Assembly (NCBI GenBank): GCA_913041135.1
Contig: CAJWIF010000001.1
Span: 1-64,000 of the forward strand
Direction: 5' to 3'
Length of the DNA stretch: 64,000 nt
Source of the DNA: an uncultured Flavobacteriales bacterium
GTDB lineage: Bacteria > Bacteroidota > Bacteroidia > Flavobacteriales_D > Sanyastnellaceae
The notes under the pieces are model-generated. The model made no database searches. It had not been told where the DNA came from and saw only the letters and a program-made list of their open reading frames with translations. Below are positions 1 to 7,930 of this stretch, piece after piece; positions within the stretch are counted from its first letter, which is position 1, and each line of letters starts with the position of its first letter. The translations under genes and the position numbers were made by a program.

Positions 1-1
1 C

Positions 2-814
2 GAACCGGAATCTTCGGCGGCACTTGGGTTTGGCTTTCGCTGTGGCTTTTTGGGCATGCTGCACATGGAGATTATCCAAGAGCGGCTGGAGCGTGAATTC
101 GACATGACCGTCATTACGACCGTCCCCAACGTGAGCTATCACGCCTATATCAAGGACGGTGAAATGCTCGTTGTGAACAATCCATCTGATTTGCCCGAGC
201 CCAATCATTTGGAGCGCGTAGAGGAACCCTTCATCAAGGCACAGGTCATCACGAAATCCGAATACATCGGACAAGTCATGAACCTTTGCATCGAAAAGCG
301 AGGAATCCTCTCGAACCAAGTTTACTTGACTGCAGATCGTGTAGAGCTGTCTTTCAGCATGCCTTTGGGAGAAATTGTCTTCGATTTTTATGACAAACTC
401 AAATCCGTCTCTCGGGGATACGCATCATTTGATTATTTCCCTGACGAATACAAAGAATCCAAGCTGGTCAAGTTGGACATCATGCTCAACGGTGATCCCG
501 TGGATGCTTTGAGCGCTTTGATACACAAAGACAATGCGTTCGATTTGGGAAAACGCATCTGCTTGAAGTTAAAGGAGCTCATCCCTAGGCAACAGTTTAT
601 GATTGCACTTCAGGCAGGAATCGGAGCGAAAATCATTGCGCGCGAAACCATCAAACCCGTCCGAAAGGATGTTACAGCCAAGTGCTATGGCGGCGACATT
701 TCACGAAAGCGAAAGTTGCTCGAAAAGCAGAAAAAAGGCAAGAAGCGCATGCGCCAAGTCGGCAATGTTGAAGTACCACAGTCCGCATTCTTAGCGGTTC
801 TCAAGCTGGATTGA
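2..814 (+). CDS. lepA: Elongation factor 4 (LepA), C-terminal part
   Basis: This is the 3' part of the ribosome back-translocation GTPase EF4/LepA; the reading frame enters the window at base 2, and the GTPase domain lies upstream of the window. The first visible residues carry the conserved LepA segment [16 protein letters not shown], followed by a domain V-like region and the LepA-specific C-terminal domain. It ends with the family's signature tail [16 protein letters not shown] and a short -LKLD end. EF4 binds ribosomes in the cytosol and acts on stalled or mistranslocated complexes. The TGA stop lies directly against the stop of the convergent rlmN, the two forming the palindrome TGATCA with no intergenic base. 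Confidence 0.97.
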   Translation, partial: EPESSAALGFGFRCGFLGMLHMEIIQERLEREFDMTVITTVPNVSYHAYIKDGEMLVVNNPSDLPEPNHLERVEEPFIKAQVITKSEYIGQVMNLCIEKRGILSNQVYLTADRVELSFSMPLGEIVFDFYDKLKSVSRGYASFDYFPDEYKESKLVKLDIMLNGDPVDALSALIHKDNAFDLGKRICLKLKELIPRQQFMIALQAGIGAKIIARETIKPVRKDVTAKCYGGDISRKRKLLEKQKKGKKRMRQVGNVEVPQSAFLAVLKLD

Positions 815-1879
815 TCAACCCGCCTTGAACGCGTTTGCTGGCGTGTTTTTATTTGCCAATTGCCCGCAAGCAGCATCAATGTCCTTACCGCGTGAACGAC
901 GAAGGTTCACGATGATGTTACAGTCCTCCAGGAGTTTGACAAACTCATCCACCCGGTCAACTTTTGCCATTTGGAATTCCCCATCGTCAATCGGGTTGTA
1001 CTCGATGATGTTGACTTTGCATGGGACGTGTTTGCAAAATTGCACCAATTCACGTGCATCACTCAATTGGTCATTGAACCCATCAAAAATGATGTATTCA
1101 AACGTTACACGCGTTCCTGTTTTCTCATGAAAATAGCGCAACGAATCAGCGAGAGCTTCCAAGTTATTGGATTCGTTGATGGCCATGATGTGATTCCGTT
1201 TGGCATCATTGGCCGCATGCAATGACAGGGCCAGGTTGAAGCGAACCTCATCATCTCCCAATCGCTTAATTGCTTTGGCAATCCCCGCCGTACTGATGGT
1301 CACACGCTTCGGAGACATTCCAAGCCCGGGGTCTCCACAGATGCGTTCAATCGATGTTAAAACAGAGCTATAGTTCAACAGCGGCTCTCCCATTCCCATA
1401 TACACAATATTGGAAAGCGGTTTGTTGTAATGCTCATCAGCCAAACCTCGAATGACCTCCACTTGATCATAGATTTCTCCAGGAGTCAGGTTTTTAAGCA
1501 GCTTCAGTTTGCCTGTTGCGCAAAACTTACAGGCCAAACTACATCCCACTTGTGACGAGATGCATGCCGTCATACGCTTAGTCGTAGGGATCAAAACCCC
1601 TTCAACCACCTTGTTTACACCAACATCAAACGCACATTTGATTGTCCCATCACGACTGACCTGCTGTTCAGCCAAGCGAATCCGTGACAATTCAAAACGC
1701 TCGCCGAGCAAACCGCGAAACGACTTGGATAAATTGGTCATTTCATCAAACGAACCGGCACCGTGCGTCCAAATCCAATCTTCAAGCTGTCGCGAGCGAA
1801 ATGGTTTTTCTCCCAATTCAGCAACTGCGTTTTTGAGTTCTTCAGAACTCAATAGCCGTATGTCAGTTCGATCTGTCAT
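815..1879 (-). CDS. rlmN: 23S rRNA (adenine2503-C2)-methyltransferase / tRNA A37 methyltransferase RlmN
   Basis: This is a radical SAM enzyme that methylates C2 of A2503 in 23S rRNA and, in many bacteria, A37 of some tRNAs. The cluster-binding motif CSLACKFC sits at about residues 113-120 counted from the ATG at 1879. A GEP motif (MGMGEPLLN) lies in the middle, and a C-terminal Cys in AACGQL matches the second catalytic cysteine. The 354-residue length is normal. I chose the ATG at 1879 over an in-frame TTG nine bases upstream because a TATCTTTG promoter box ends six bases before this ATG. It follows the LytTR regulator gene by 33 bases but appears to have its own promoter. Confidence 0.96.
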   Translation of the reverse strand: MTDRTDIRLLSSEELKNAVAELGEKPFRSRQLEDWIWTHGAGSFDEMTNLSKSFRGLLGERFELSRIRLAEQQVSRDGTIKCAFDVGVNKVVEGVLIPTTKRMTACISSQVGCSLACKFCATGKLKLLKNLTPGEIYDQVEVIRGLADEHYNKPLSNIVYMGMGEPLLNYSSVLTSIERICGDPGLGMSPKRVTISTAGIAKAIKRLGDDEVRFNLALSLHAANDAKRNHIMAINESNNLEALADSLRYFHEKTGTRVTFEYIIFDGFNDQLSDARELVQFCKHVPCKVNIIEYNPIDDGEFQMAKVDRVDEFVKLLEDCNIIVNLRRSRGKDIDAACGQLANKNTPANAFKAG

Positions 1880-1885
1880 GAACGG

Positions 1886-1893
1886 CAAAGATA
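1886..1893 (-). promoter_or_regulatory. Bacteroidota -7 box (TATCTTTG) of rlmN, leaderless layout
   Basis: TATCTTTG matches the Bacteroidota sigma-factor -7 consensus TAnnTTTG. It ends six bases before the rlmN ATG, so transcription would start at or next to the start codon. I do not see a convincing TTG -33 element at the expected spacing. Confidence 0.6.
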
Positions 1894-1912
1894 CGGGGAG
1901 AACCGAGGGTAG

Positions 1913-2743
1913 CTATTGCGACGTCAACAATTGCTGTTGCTGTTCTGCTGCAAGGGGCAATTCAGCCTCATCCTGGGCACCTGTCATCAACCCAACCAAT
2001 CGCTTCCTAACCTGCTCCCGCTTCCGCACCGCCATAGGGATCTCCTTCCCATTTGGAAGCAACAACGTACCGTTGCGGTGGCTAAATGATTGCACAGCAT
2101 CGAGTCGAACCAAGAAGGAGTTGTGCACCCTACAAAACAGCGTGTCTTCAAGCATTTCTTCAATGCGCTTTAAGTTTTTCGACACAGTAATGCGTTTGCC
2201 TGTGGTCAGATAAAGCGTCGAATAACTGCCCGACGCCTCGACATACACAATGTCTGCGTGTCGCACAAAATGGCGTTGACCCGAGGTGATTAGCTCCACT
2301 CGACGCCCTCCTGGCGGAGTCTGTGTCTGCTGTGATTCTGGCTGAACCCGTAGCGCATACGTAATGCGCTTGGCACATGCAATCAAGTCCATGGCATCCA
2401 CTGGTTTTAGCAAATAATCGAACGCTTTTTTGCGCAAGGCTTCAACGGCATATTCGTGGTAGGTGGTGCAAAAAACAACATGGAAGGTGCGTTCTTCAAA
2501 GCGGTCCAAAAGCTCGAGTCCTGTTTCATGGGGCATGCGGACATCCAAGAATACCACTTCGGGAGCAAGCTCTTTGATCAGTTGAAACGCTTCCGCGGCA
2601 GAACTCGCCGTTTGCACAACTTGAAAGTGCGGACAATGCCTTTCAATTTGACGGCACAACGCCTGACGCGCTGGCATTTCATCGTCTACAACAAGACACC
2701 GGATGGGTTGATTTAGAGCAATCATTGATTTATTTCTTGTCAT
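1913..2743 (-). CDS. LytTR-family response regulator
   Basis: This is a two-domain DNA-binding response regulator. The receiver domain spans about residues 10-130, with the acidic pair in LVVDDEMPAR, the phospho-acceptor Asp in VFLDVRMP and the Lys in YLLKPVD. A proline/glutamine-rich linker leads to a C-terminal LytTR DNA-binding domain at about 150-255, with the typical IVYVEASGSYSTLYL start and the VHNSFLVRLDAV region. It is an orphan regulator: no histidine kinase is adjacent, although LytTR regulators usually pair with 5TM or 7TM LytS/YehU-like kinases. Starts at 2743 (ATG) or 2725 (ATG) are both possible. The last ~20 residues are rich in Gln and look disordered. Confidence 0.93.
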   Translation of the reverse strand: MTRNKSMIALNQPIRCLVVDDEMPARQALCRQIERHCPHFQVVQTASSAAEAFQLIKELAPEVVFLDVRMPHETGLELLDRFEERTFHVVFCTTYHEYAVEALRKKAFDYLLKPVDAMDLIACAKRITYALRVQPESQQTQTPPGGRRVELITSGQRHFVRHADIVYVEASGSYSTLYLTTGKRITVSKNLKRIEEMLEDTLFCRVHNSFLVRLDAVQSFSHRNGTLLLPNGKEIPMAVRKREQVRKRLVGLMTGAQDEAELPLAAEQQQQLLTSQ

Positions 2744-2830
2744 CAAAACAATGGATTAAACATCCGCGTTGATGACTTGAATTTGTAACTGGCCTCAATG
2801 AATTCATGGCTGACGAATCAGGTAGCGCCT

Positions 2831-3988
2831 CTATCCATTGATACTACGTAGTCCCATGTCCAAGACTCGGTAGATGTCAGCCGGTAATTCACCCTGCTTC
2901 AATTCTTGTTTGCTGTAACCCGTCCGCACAACGACGACGTTCAACTCGGGAACGGAAATAATCATTTGACCTCGCAGGCCCTCCATGCAGCTAAACGCCT
3001 CACCATTGGATGTCTCGCCCAACCAAATTTGGTACCCGTAATGTTCCGCGGCACACGCGTCGGTCGTCTGCGAAATCGGTGTCGTGACCGCTTCCGTAAA
3101 TGCTTCGCTCAACAATTGACGATCGCCCCATTTACCGTCGGAATTGAGCAGTTTTCCAAATCGCGCATAGTCACGAGTCGTTGCATAAAACTGTGCGAAA
3201 CAACGTTCGACACCGCCCTCCTCAAGGGGTGCATCCAACCCCCAAAACGCATCGTTTTCTGCTCCCATTGGCTGCCACAAATCTCTCTCAACCCAATCAC
3301 TCAATGAACCTTTTCCCAATGAAGCAATAACTTCTTCCAAGAGCATGGTATTGCCCCCTTCATACTTCCAACGACTACCCGGTTCGTCGGTCACCGTGTA
3401 CGGCTCTACCAAAGACCGAATGTCCGCGCGATAATAGGCCTTCGCCATGAAACCCAACGGGCTCGAATAGCTCTCTCCAAAGGGAATGTGAGAGCGCATT
3501 TGTAGGAGCTCCTTGATCGTCAAGCCACGGCCTGCTTCGCCAATAAATCGGGGCAAGTATTTCGCCACGGAATCATTGACATCCAGCAACCCACGGTCCG
3601 ATGCTAGGCCAATTGCGAGTGCAACGATGGATTTACAGGCCGAGAATGAATTTGTCACCGTCTGCTCATCGTGTCCTTGCCAATACGTCTCATGCCGAAT
3701 GGTGTCATTTTGAATCACCAAAAAGCTGGCTGAGAGATACTCCTCATTCCAGGCCTCATCCTCTTCCGTGAAAGGATTGACTTCATTGAGTTTTTCTGCC
3801 CAAGGCTGCGCCACATCTGCAGATTGAATAACACGAATGTCCCTAAACTCGAGATCGTCAATGTTTGAATTCTTCCACCCTCGAAAATACGTTTCCTGAA
3901 TTCCCCCCCAGACATATCCATGTCCCGTAATGAAGGAAAGAATGACGATGCCGACGATGACAGCAAGGAGGGATTTAAAAAGGCGCAT
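2831..3988 (-). CDS. Serine hydrolase, beta-lactamase/6-aminohexanoate hydrolase-like
   Basis: This is a beta-lactamase-fold (class C-like) serine hydrolase of 385 residues, probably membrane-anchored through an N-terminal hydrophobic helix at about residues 4-22. The nucleophile motif SxxK is visible as SACK, followed by a helical stretch, and a conserved GLRGQ-type motif lies near the C terminus. The second motif reads YEG, not the YxN of class C beta-lactamases. YxG is also found in the NylB-like 6-aminohexanoate-dimer hydrolase group, so a true antibiotic beta-lactamase is unlikely. The substrate cannot be told; esterase, amidase or D-amino-acid peptidase are all possible. It lies 38 bases downstream of lipB in the same leftward run. 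Confidence 0.85.
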   Translation of the reverse strand: MRLFKSLLAVIVGIVILSFITGHGYVWGGIQETYFRGWKNSNIDDLEFRDIRVIQSADVAQPWAEKLNEVNPFTEEDEAWNEEYLSASFLVIQNDTIRHETYWQGHDEQTVTNSFSACKSIVALAIGLASDRGLLDVNDSVAKYLPRFIGEAGRGLTIKELLQMRSHIPFGESYSSPLGFMAKAYYRADIRSLVEPYTVTDEPGSRWKYEGGNTMLLEEVIASLGKGSLSDWVERDLWQPMGAENDAFWGLDAPLEEGGVERCFAQFYATTRDYARFGKLLNSDGKWGDRQLLSEAFTEAVTTPISQTTDACAAEHYGYQIWLGETSNGEAFSCMEGLRGQMIISVPELNVVVVRTGYSKQELKQGELPADIYRVLDMGLRSING

Positions 3989-4026
3989 GGTAGTTTTTTT
4001 GCGAATTTCAACTAAAGCACGTCAAA

Positions 4027-4764
4027 TCAGGCTTTATCGGATACATTCCATTCAAACAATTCCGTCAAATGCTTCAACACTCGAGCTGACACTTCATTAT
4101 AATCCATGGTCCGGCCACATTCTTTTGACAACGATGTCACGCCGCGATCTCCGATTCCACAAGGCACAATAAGCTCAAAAAATTGCAGGTCCGTATTGAT
4201 ATTGAACGCAAACCCGTGCATGGTGACCCAGCGGGAACACTTGACGCCAAGCGCCGCAATTTTACGCGCTCCCAAGCCGGCCTCGGGATTGACCCAAACG
4301 CCGGTAAGCCCTTTGATTCGGCCTGTTTCCAGGCCATAGTCAGCGCACGTCAGTATGATGGCTTCTTCCAACATCCGCATGTACTTGCCGATGTCGGTAT
4401 AGAATTGTTCCAAATCCAGAATGGGATATCCGACGAGCTGGCCCGGTCCGTGGTAGGTAATGTCACCGCCTCGATTGGTCGGGAAATACTCGACTCCTAA
4501 GTCCTTGAGGCGCTCCTCCGAGGCGACCACGTGCGTGGCGCTGCCTGTTTTACCAAGCGTCAATACATGCGCGTGTTCCACAAAAATCAAATGGCTATCG
4601 GGGAGACTCAATTCAGAATCTTCCGAAATTTCTTGCCCCCCCAACCCCGCATTCCGACGGTTTTTTTTTCGTTCAATCACTCCCTTCATCAGCCGTTCTT
4701 GCAACTCCAGGGCCGGAGTGTAGGCCGAATGACCCAACGCATGGAAACGGACCTTGGGCTTCAT
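4027..4764 (-). CDS. lipB: Octanoyl-[acyl-carrier-protein]:protein N-octanoyltransferase LipB
   Basis: This enzyme transfers octanoate from acyl carrier protein to the lipoyl domains of 2-oxoacid dehydrogenases and the glycine cleavage H protein, the first step of lipoate synthesis. The substrate-pocket motif RGGDITYHGPGQLVGYP, the catalytic Lys region KIAALGVKCSRWVTMHGFA and the catalytic Cys in IVPCGI are all present. The protein is 245 residues, with a slightly long basic loop (ERKKNRRN) near residue 35. Its ATG is 10 bases after the stop of the PGI/PMI gene, so the two are probably co-transcribed. Lipoyl synthase (lipA) is not in the window. Confidence 0.96.
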   Translation of the reverse strand: MKPKVRFHALGHSAYTPALELQERLMKGVIERKKNRRNAGLGGQEISEDSELSLPDSHLIFVEHAHVLTLGKTGSATHVVASEERLKDLGVEYFPTNRGGDITYHGPGQLVGYPILDLEQFYTDIGKYMRMLEEAIILTCADYGLETGRIKGLTGVWVNPEAGLGARKIAALGVKCSRWVTMHGFAFNINTDLQFFELIVPCGIGDRGVTSLSKECGRTMDYNEVSARVLKHLTELFEWNVSDKA

Positions 4765-4774
4765 GCTGTTGCGG

Positions 4775-5773
4775 TCAATATGGGATTTGGGACAACGCGT
4801 CCTTCAATTGATCAATGTTCTCGATCGCAACGGGATCCACTCCTGAACTTTCGGCCAATAACAAGCTGGTCCAATCACCGACATGAACGAGGTCGAAAAA
4901 GCGCAAAATTGCATCGTCTCCATCGCCCTCAATCACGACCACGTCAGCGCCTTGCTCCTGGAAAATTTCCATGCAAACATCCATTCGAGTCCGTGTTCTT
5001 GGATGATCCTCCGGAGTTTGAAAGACCAATGCCATGATCTGTTCGTCTCCACTCTCCCATCCAACCAGCTCATTGTGATTCATCTCCGGGAAGACATGGT
5101 GTGAGCAAAGCAGCTTGCTATTTTCATTCAATTGTTGTCTCCATCGGATGATCAGCCCCTCTTGCGAGGTATCGCCGTACAGCAAGACTTTTCGGCCATC
5201 CAGTAATTCAGACAACGACTCGCCACGACTAATGGCATTCTCTTGGCCTGCAGCCAAGTGGTCCCCGACGCGACCAAAGGCCGCACGCTGCTTGTCCGAG
5301 GCTAAGCCCGCAGCATGCAGCACGTGGAAGACGCTCGTACACGCATATCCGAATTGAGACCGAGGAGGTTGCCCCCCTGGGAAACGCACCGATGGCCATC
5401 CGTGTTGATCCGCCAATTCCCCTAACTGGCCTCCAGAAGTGATCGCAACAATTCTAGCGCCTCGCTCCTGAGCCAACTTCAAGGCAATCAATGTCTCTTC
5501 TGTGTTGCCGGAATAACTGCAGGCGATCACCAATGTGTCAGCACCCACCCAACCCGGAATCGAATAGTCTGAATTGGCCTGGATTGGAACTGGGCTCGTT
5601 GCCGCAAGCATACGTGAAGCAATGACCCCGCTAATCCCGCTGCCTCCCATTCCTAAAATCAAAGCTCCTTTGGGGATGAATCCTTCCAAGTCTATGGGTG
5701 AGTTCTCTACCACCTTCCAAGCGTCCCGCATCTGATTGGGGAACTCCGTGATCAACTGCCTCATTAATTCCAT
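4775..5773 (-). CDS. Bifunctional phosphoglucose/phosphomannose isomerase (SIS-domain)
   Basis: This is a sugar-phosphate isomerase of the archaeal/bacterial bifunctional PGI/PMI family, interconverting glucose-6-P or mannose-6-P with fructose-6-P in the cytosol. The N-terminal SIS domain shows the glycine-rich GMGGSGISG and the phosphate-binding SYSGNTEETL. The C-terminal isomerase domain contains PEMNHNELVGWE, the conserved segment with the catalytic Glu and His. At 332 residues it matches this short family and not the ~550-residue classical PGI. The start follows the TonB receptor stop by five bases, indicating one transcript; ATG codons at 5773 and 5764 are both in frame. Confidence 0.92.
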   Translation of the reverse strand: MELMRQLITEFPNQMRDAWKVVENSPIDLEGFIPKGALILGMGGSGISGVIASRMLAATSPVPIQANSDYSIPGWVGADTLVIACSYSGNTEETLIALKLAQERGARIVAITSGGQLGELADQHGWPSVRFPGGQPPRSQFGYACTSVFHVLHAAGLASDKQRAAFGRVGDHLAAGQENAISRGESLSELLDGRKVLLYGDTSQEGLIIRWRQQLNENSKLLCSHHVFPEMNHNELVGWESGDEQIMALVFQTPEDHPRTRTRMDVCMEIFQEQGADVVVIEGDGDDAILRFFDLVHVGDWTSLLLAESSGVDPVAIENIDQLKDALSQIPY

Positions 5774-5778
5774 GGCCT

Positions 5779-7839
5779 CTAATCTTCTGATTTCAAATCA
5801 AAAATAAGGCTGAATCGATAATGTCTGCCCGGTTGCACCACTTGACCGACGTCCAAGTACTGTTCGTCCAACGCATTGTTCATTCGGATGGCTGTACGAA
5901 TTTGGTTTTGCTCGCCCCATGCGCGTTCAAGCGACAGGCCCAAAAGATGAAACGCTGTGTTGCCTGCTGCAATGTCAAACACCGGCTGATTTCGCTTCTG
6001 CATGCTGTAACGAATGCCCGCATTCACTCCCAGCGGAAGTGACCAGTCTGTAACCAGATCCAGTTTTGTTTTAAGGAAATCCAACACATAGTTCGATGTA
6101 AAATCTTGCGCAATTCGATCGGCTTCCACCCAAGCATAAGAAATGCGCGCGCGCCGCAAGATTGAAGCGTCCCATCGATAGGTCGCGGCAACATCCCCCC
6201 CTTTAAAATCTACGGAAGACAAGTTCGCCGCTTGGTACACATCCACTGCAGGCACCGCTTGGTCGTACTTGATCCAATCAATGAGGTTTCTTCCTCTGCG
6301 AATGAATCCTGTGGCCTCAAGAACAAAACGCCCTTGTTGAGGAGTCCAACGCCCTCCAACCTCGGCTTGATCAGCCCACTCCGAAAGTAAATCTTCACTT
6401 CCTTGTGCCCCCCCAACATTGTAGTACAAGTCCGTAAACGAAGGGTGACGCACCGACCGGCCGGCCGAAGCAAAAACCACCACCTCTCGATCCAGCCCCA
6501 ATCGATACCGTATATCGGCCGAAGGCAGATAGTTCATTCCGAACCGGCTATTTAGATTGACTCCTGAGGTCATTGATGCCACCAATCGACCCGATTCTGA
6601 ATGACCACGCCACGACACCAATGCATCGACATTGGTTCGTTGATCCGCGAGTGGATACATCTCCGGAGCACCCTCTACGGCCGCTCCCAATCGGTTACTC
6701 TGGATGATTTCCTCACGCACATCCGCTGAGACAGTCCACGCCGATTGATCGAGAAACCACTGAAACTTTCCATTGACCGCTGCCGTCAATGACCGGTGCT
6801 GGTTGGCTCCTGTATACCATGATGCTCCTGGCGCATAGAGCCCGGCCGTATCCGGCTCAGCGAAAGAACCCAGAGGGTTTCGAACATAAAACCCATCTTC
6901 CGTTGATTGATACCACCCCGTCCCCTCACGGTACAATTCAAAGCGATCACGGTGATAGCGTCCATGCGCTGCGGCTGAAGCTCGCCAATTCGTGCCTGTC
7001 TTCTCCCAATTCAATTGGGCAATCGCCGCCTGGGTCGTTTCGTATTGATCAGGATAGGTTGAGGTATAAAAATTCTGAGCCCCAAATGCCTTGTCTTCCA
7101 ATGCCAGCATGAACTTCCACTGCTCGGCTCCCTTGTTCCAGTCAGACACCCACATGGCCCGCGTGATCTGAGCATCAGAGTTGTCCACATGGCCATCCGT
7201 CTCTGCTCGAGACAAACTAAATCGCTGGATGGAATTGCCCGCTTTCATATCGGCATGAAGGCGTAAGCGCTTCCAACCAAAGCTCCCCACTTCAACTGCG
7301 GCAGTTCCTCCATTGGAGACTTCATCCGTTGGGGTCTGCAAGTGAACCGAACCGGCAAAAGCACCCGATCCTGCCATCGCGCCCGATCCACTGCGTACGA
7401 TTTCGACATGACCCAAATCTTCAGGATCTATCGGAACATTCATCATGTGATGCCCTGTGTGTGGAGCGCTCCAACGGACACCATTGACCAACAATGCCGT
7501 TTGCTCAAAGGAACCCCCGCGAATGCTGATATCACTTTGGATGCCCCAAGGGCCTCGGCTACGGATGTCCACACCTGGAGCAAACTCCAAAGCCTCAGTC
7601 AGTGCAACAGCTGTTTTTAATTCGCTCAAGTCCAATACAGTGGTTGCTTTCGGTGCATCGGTTTTTAAAATAGATCCAAATGAGGTTCCAACAGAAACCG
7701 GGGCCTCTGCAAGAAGCACCAACGGAATCAGTTGGCCTTTGACATTCAATGAATCTTGAATTGAAGCACTCAACTCACCGAAAGTCGACGCCCCAATCAA
7801 TGCGGCACACAGAATAAAATTTAGCTTGAAGGGGCCCAT
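5779..7839 (-). CDS. TonB-dependent outer membrane receptor (BtuB-like)
   Basis: This is an outer membrane gated channel of 686 residues. From the ATG at 7839 the N terminus has a signal peptide ending near the Ala/Ser-rich segment of residues 20-28. A plug domain follows (about 60-165) with IRGGSFEQTALLVNGV and VEIVRSGSGAMAGSGAFAG, then a 22-strand-type barrel with many aromatic/Gly-rich strands. The C terminus, YRFSLIFDLKSED, ends shortly after the last aromatic-rich strand. No N-terminal carboxypeptidase-like domain precedes the plug, unlike SusC proteins, so a siderophore, cobalamin or metal-chelate ligand is more likely than a polysaccharide. The ligand cannot be named. It is divergent from lysS and heads the run with PGI/PMI and lipB. 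Confidence 0.9.
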   Translation of the reverse strand: MGPFKLNFILCAALIGASTFGELSASIQDSLNVKGQLIPLVLLAEAPVSVGTSFGSILKTDAPKATTVLDLSELKTAVALTEALEFAPGVDIRSRGPWGIQSDISIRGGSFEQTALLVNGVRWSAPHTGHHMMNVPIDPEDLGHVEIVRSGSGAMAGSGAFAGSVHLQTPTDEVSNGGTAAVEVGSFGWKRLRLHADMKAGNSIQRFSLSRAETDGHVDNSDAQITRAMWVSDWNKGAEQWKFMLALEDKAFGAQNFYTSTYPDQYETTQAAIAQLNWEKTGTNWRASAAAHGRYHRDRFELYREGTGWYQSTEDGFYVRNPLGSFAEPDTAGLYAPGASWYTGANQHRSLTAAVNGKFQWFLDQSAWTVSADVREEIIQSNRLGAAVEGAPEMYPLADQRTNVDALVSWRGHSESGRLVASMTSGVNLNSRFGMNYLPSADIRYRLGLDREVVVFASAGRSVRHPSFTDLYYNVGGAQGSEDLLSEWADQAEVGGRWTPQQGRFVLEATGFIRRGRNLIDWIKYDQAVPAVDVYQAANLSSVDFKGGDVAATYRWDASILRRARISYAWVEADRIAQDFTSNYVLDFLKTKLDLVTDWSLPLGVNAGIRYSMQKRNQPVFDIAAGNTAFHLLGLSLERAWGEQNQIRTAIRMNNALDEQYLDVGQVVQPGRHYRFSLIFDLKSED

Positions 7840-7866
7840 GGATTTCTTGCGTTGTGGTTGCAACTG

Positions 7867-7874
7867 CAAACCTA
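7867..7874 (-). promoter_or_regulatory. -7 box (TAGGTTTG) upstream of the TonB receptor gene
   Basis: TAGGTTTG on the minus strand fits the TAnnTTTG consensus. A TTGGTTG lies about 20 bases upstream as a possible -33 element. The box is 27 bases before the ATG at 7839. Confidence 0.5.
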
Positions 7875-7918
7875 CAAAGGTCAGCGCAACCAACCACCGC
7901 TCAGTGCGTCCGCCGATG

Positions 7919-7926
7919 TACCTTTG
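7919..7926 (+). promoter_or_regulatory. -7 box (TACCTTTG) of lysS, leaderless layout
   Basis: TACCTTTG fits TAnnTTTG and ends four bases before the lysS ATG, predicting a transcript that starts at or immediately next to the start codon. This supports the ATG at 7931 over the longer in-frame reading that begins at 7826. Confidence 0.6.
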
Positions 7927-7930
7927 CGGC

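Noticed and set aside
7826-7930. Upstream extension of lysS to an ATG-like start
   Set aside because: The extra 35 residues are not LysRS-like, overlap the TonB receptor promoter region, and the -7 box lies right before the ATG at 7931.
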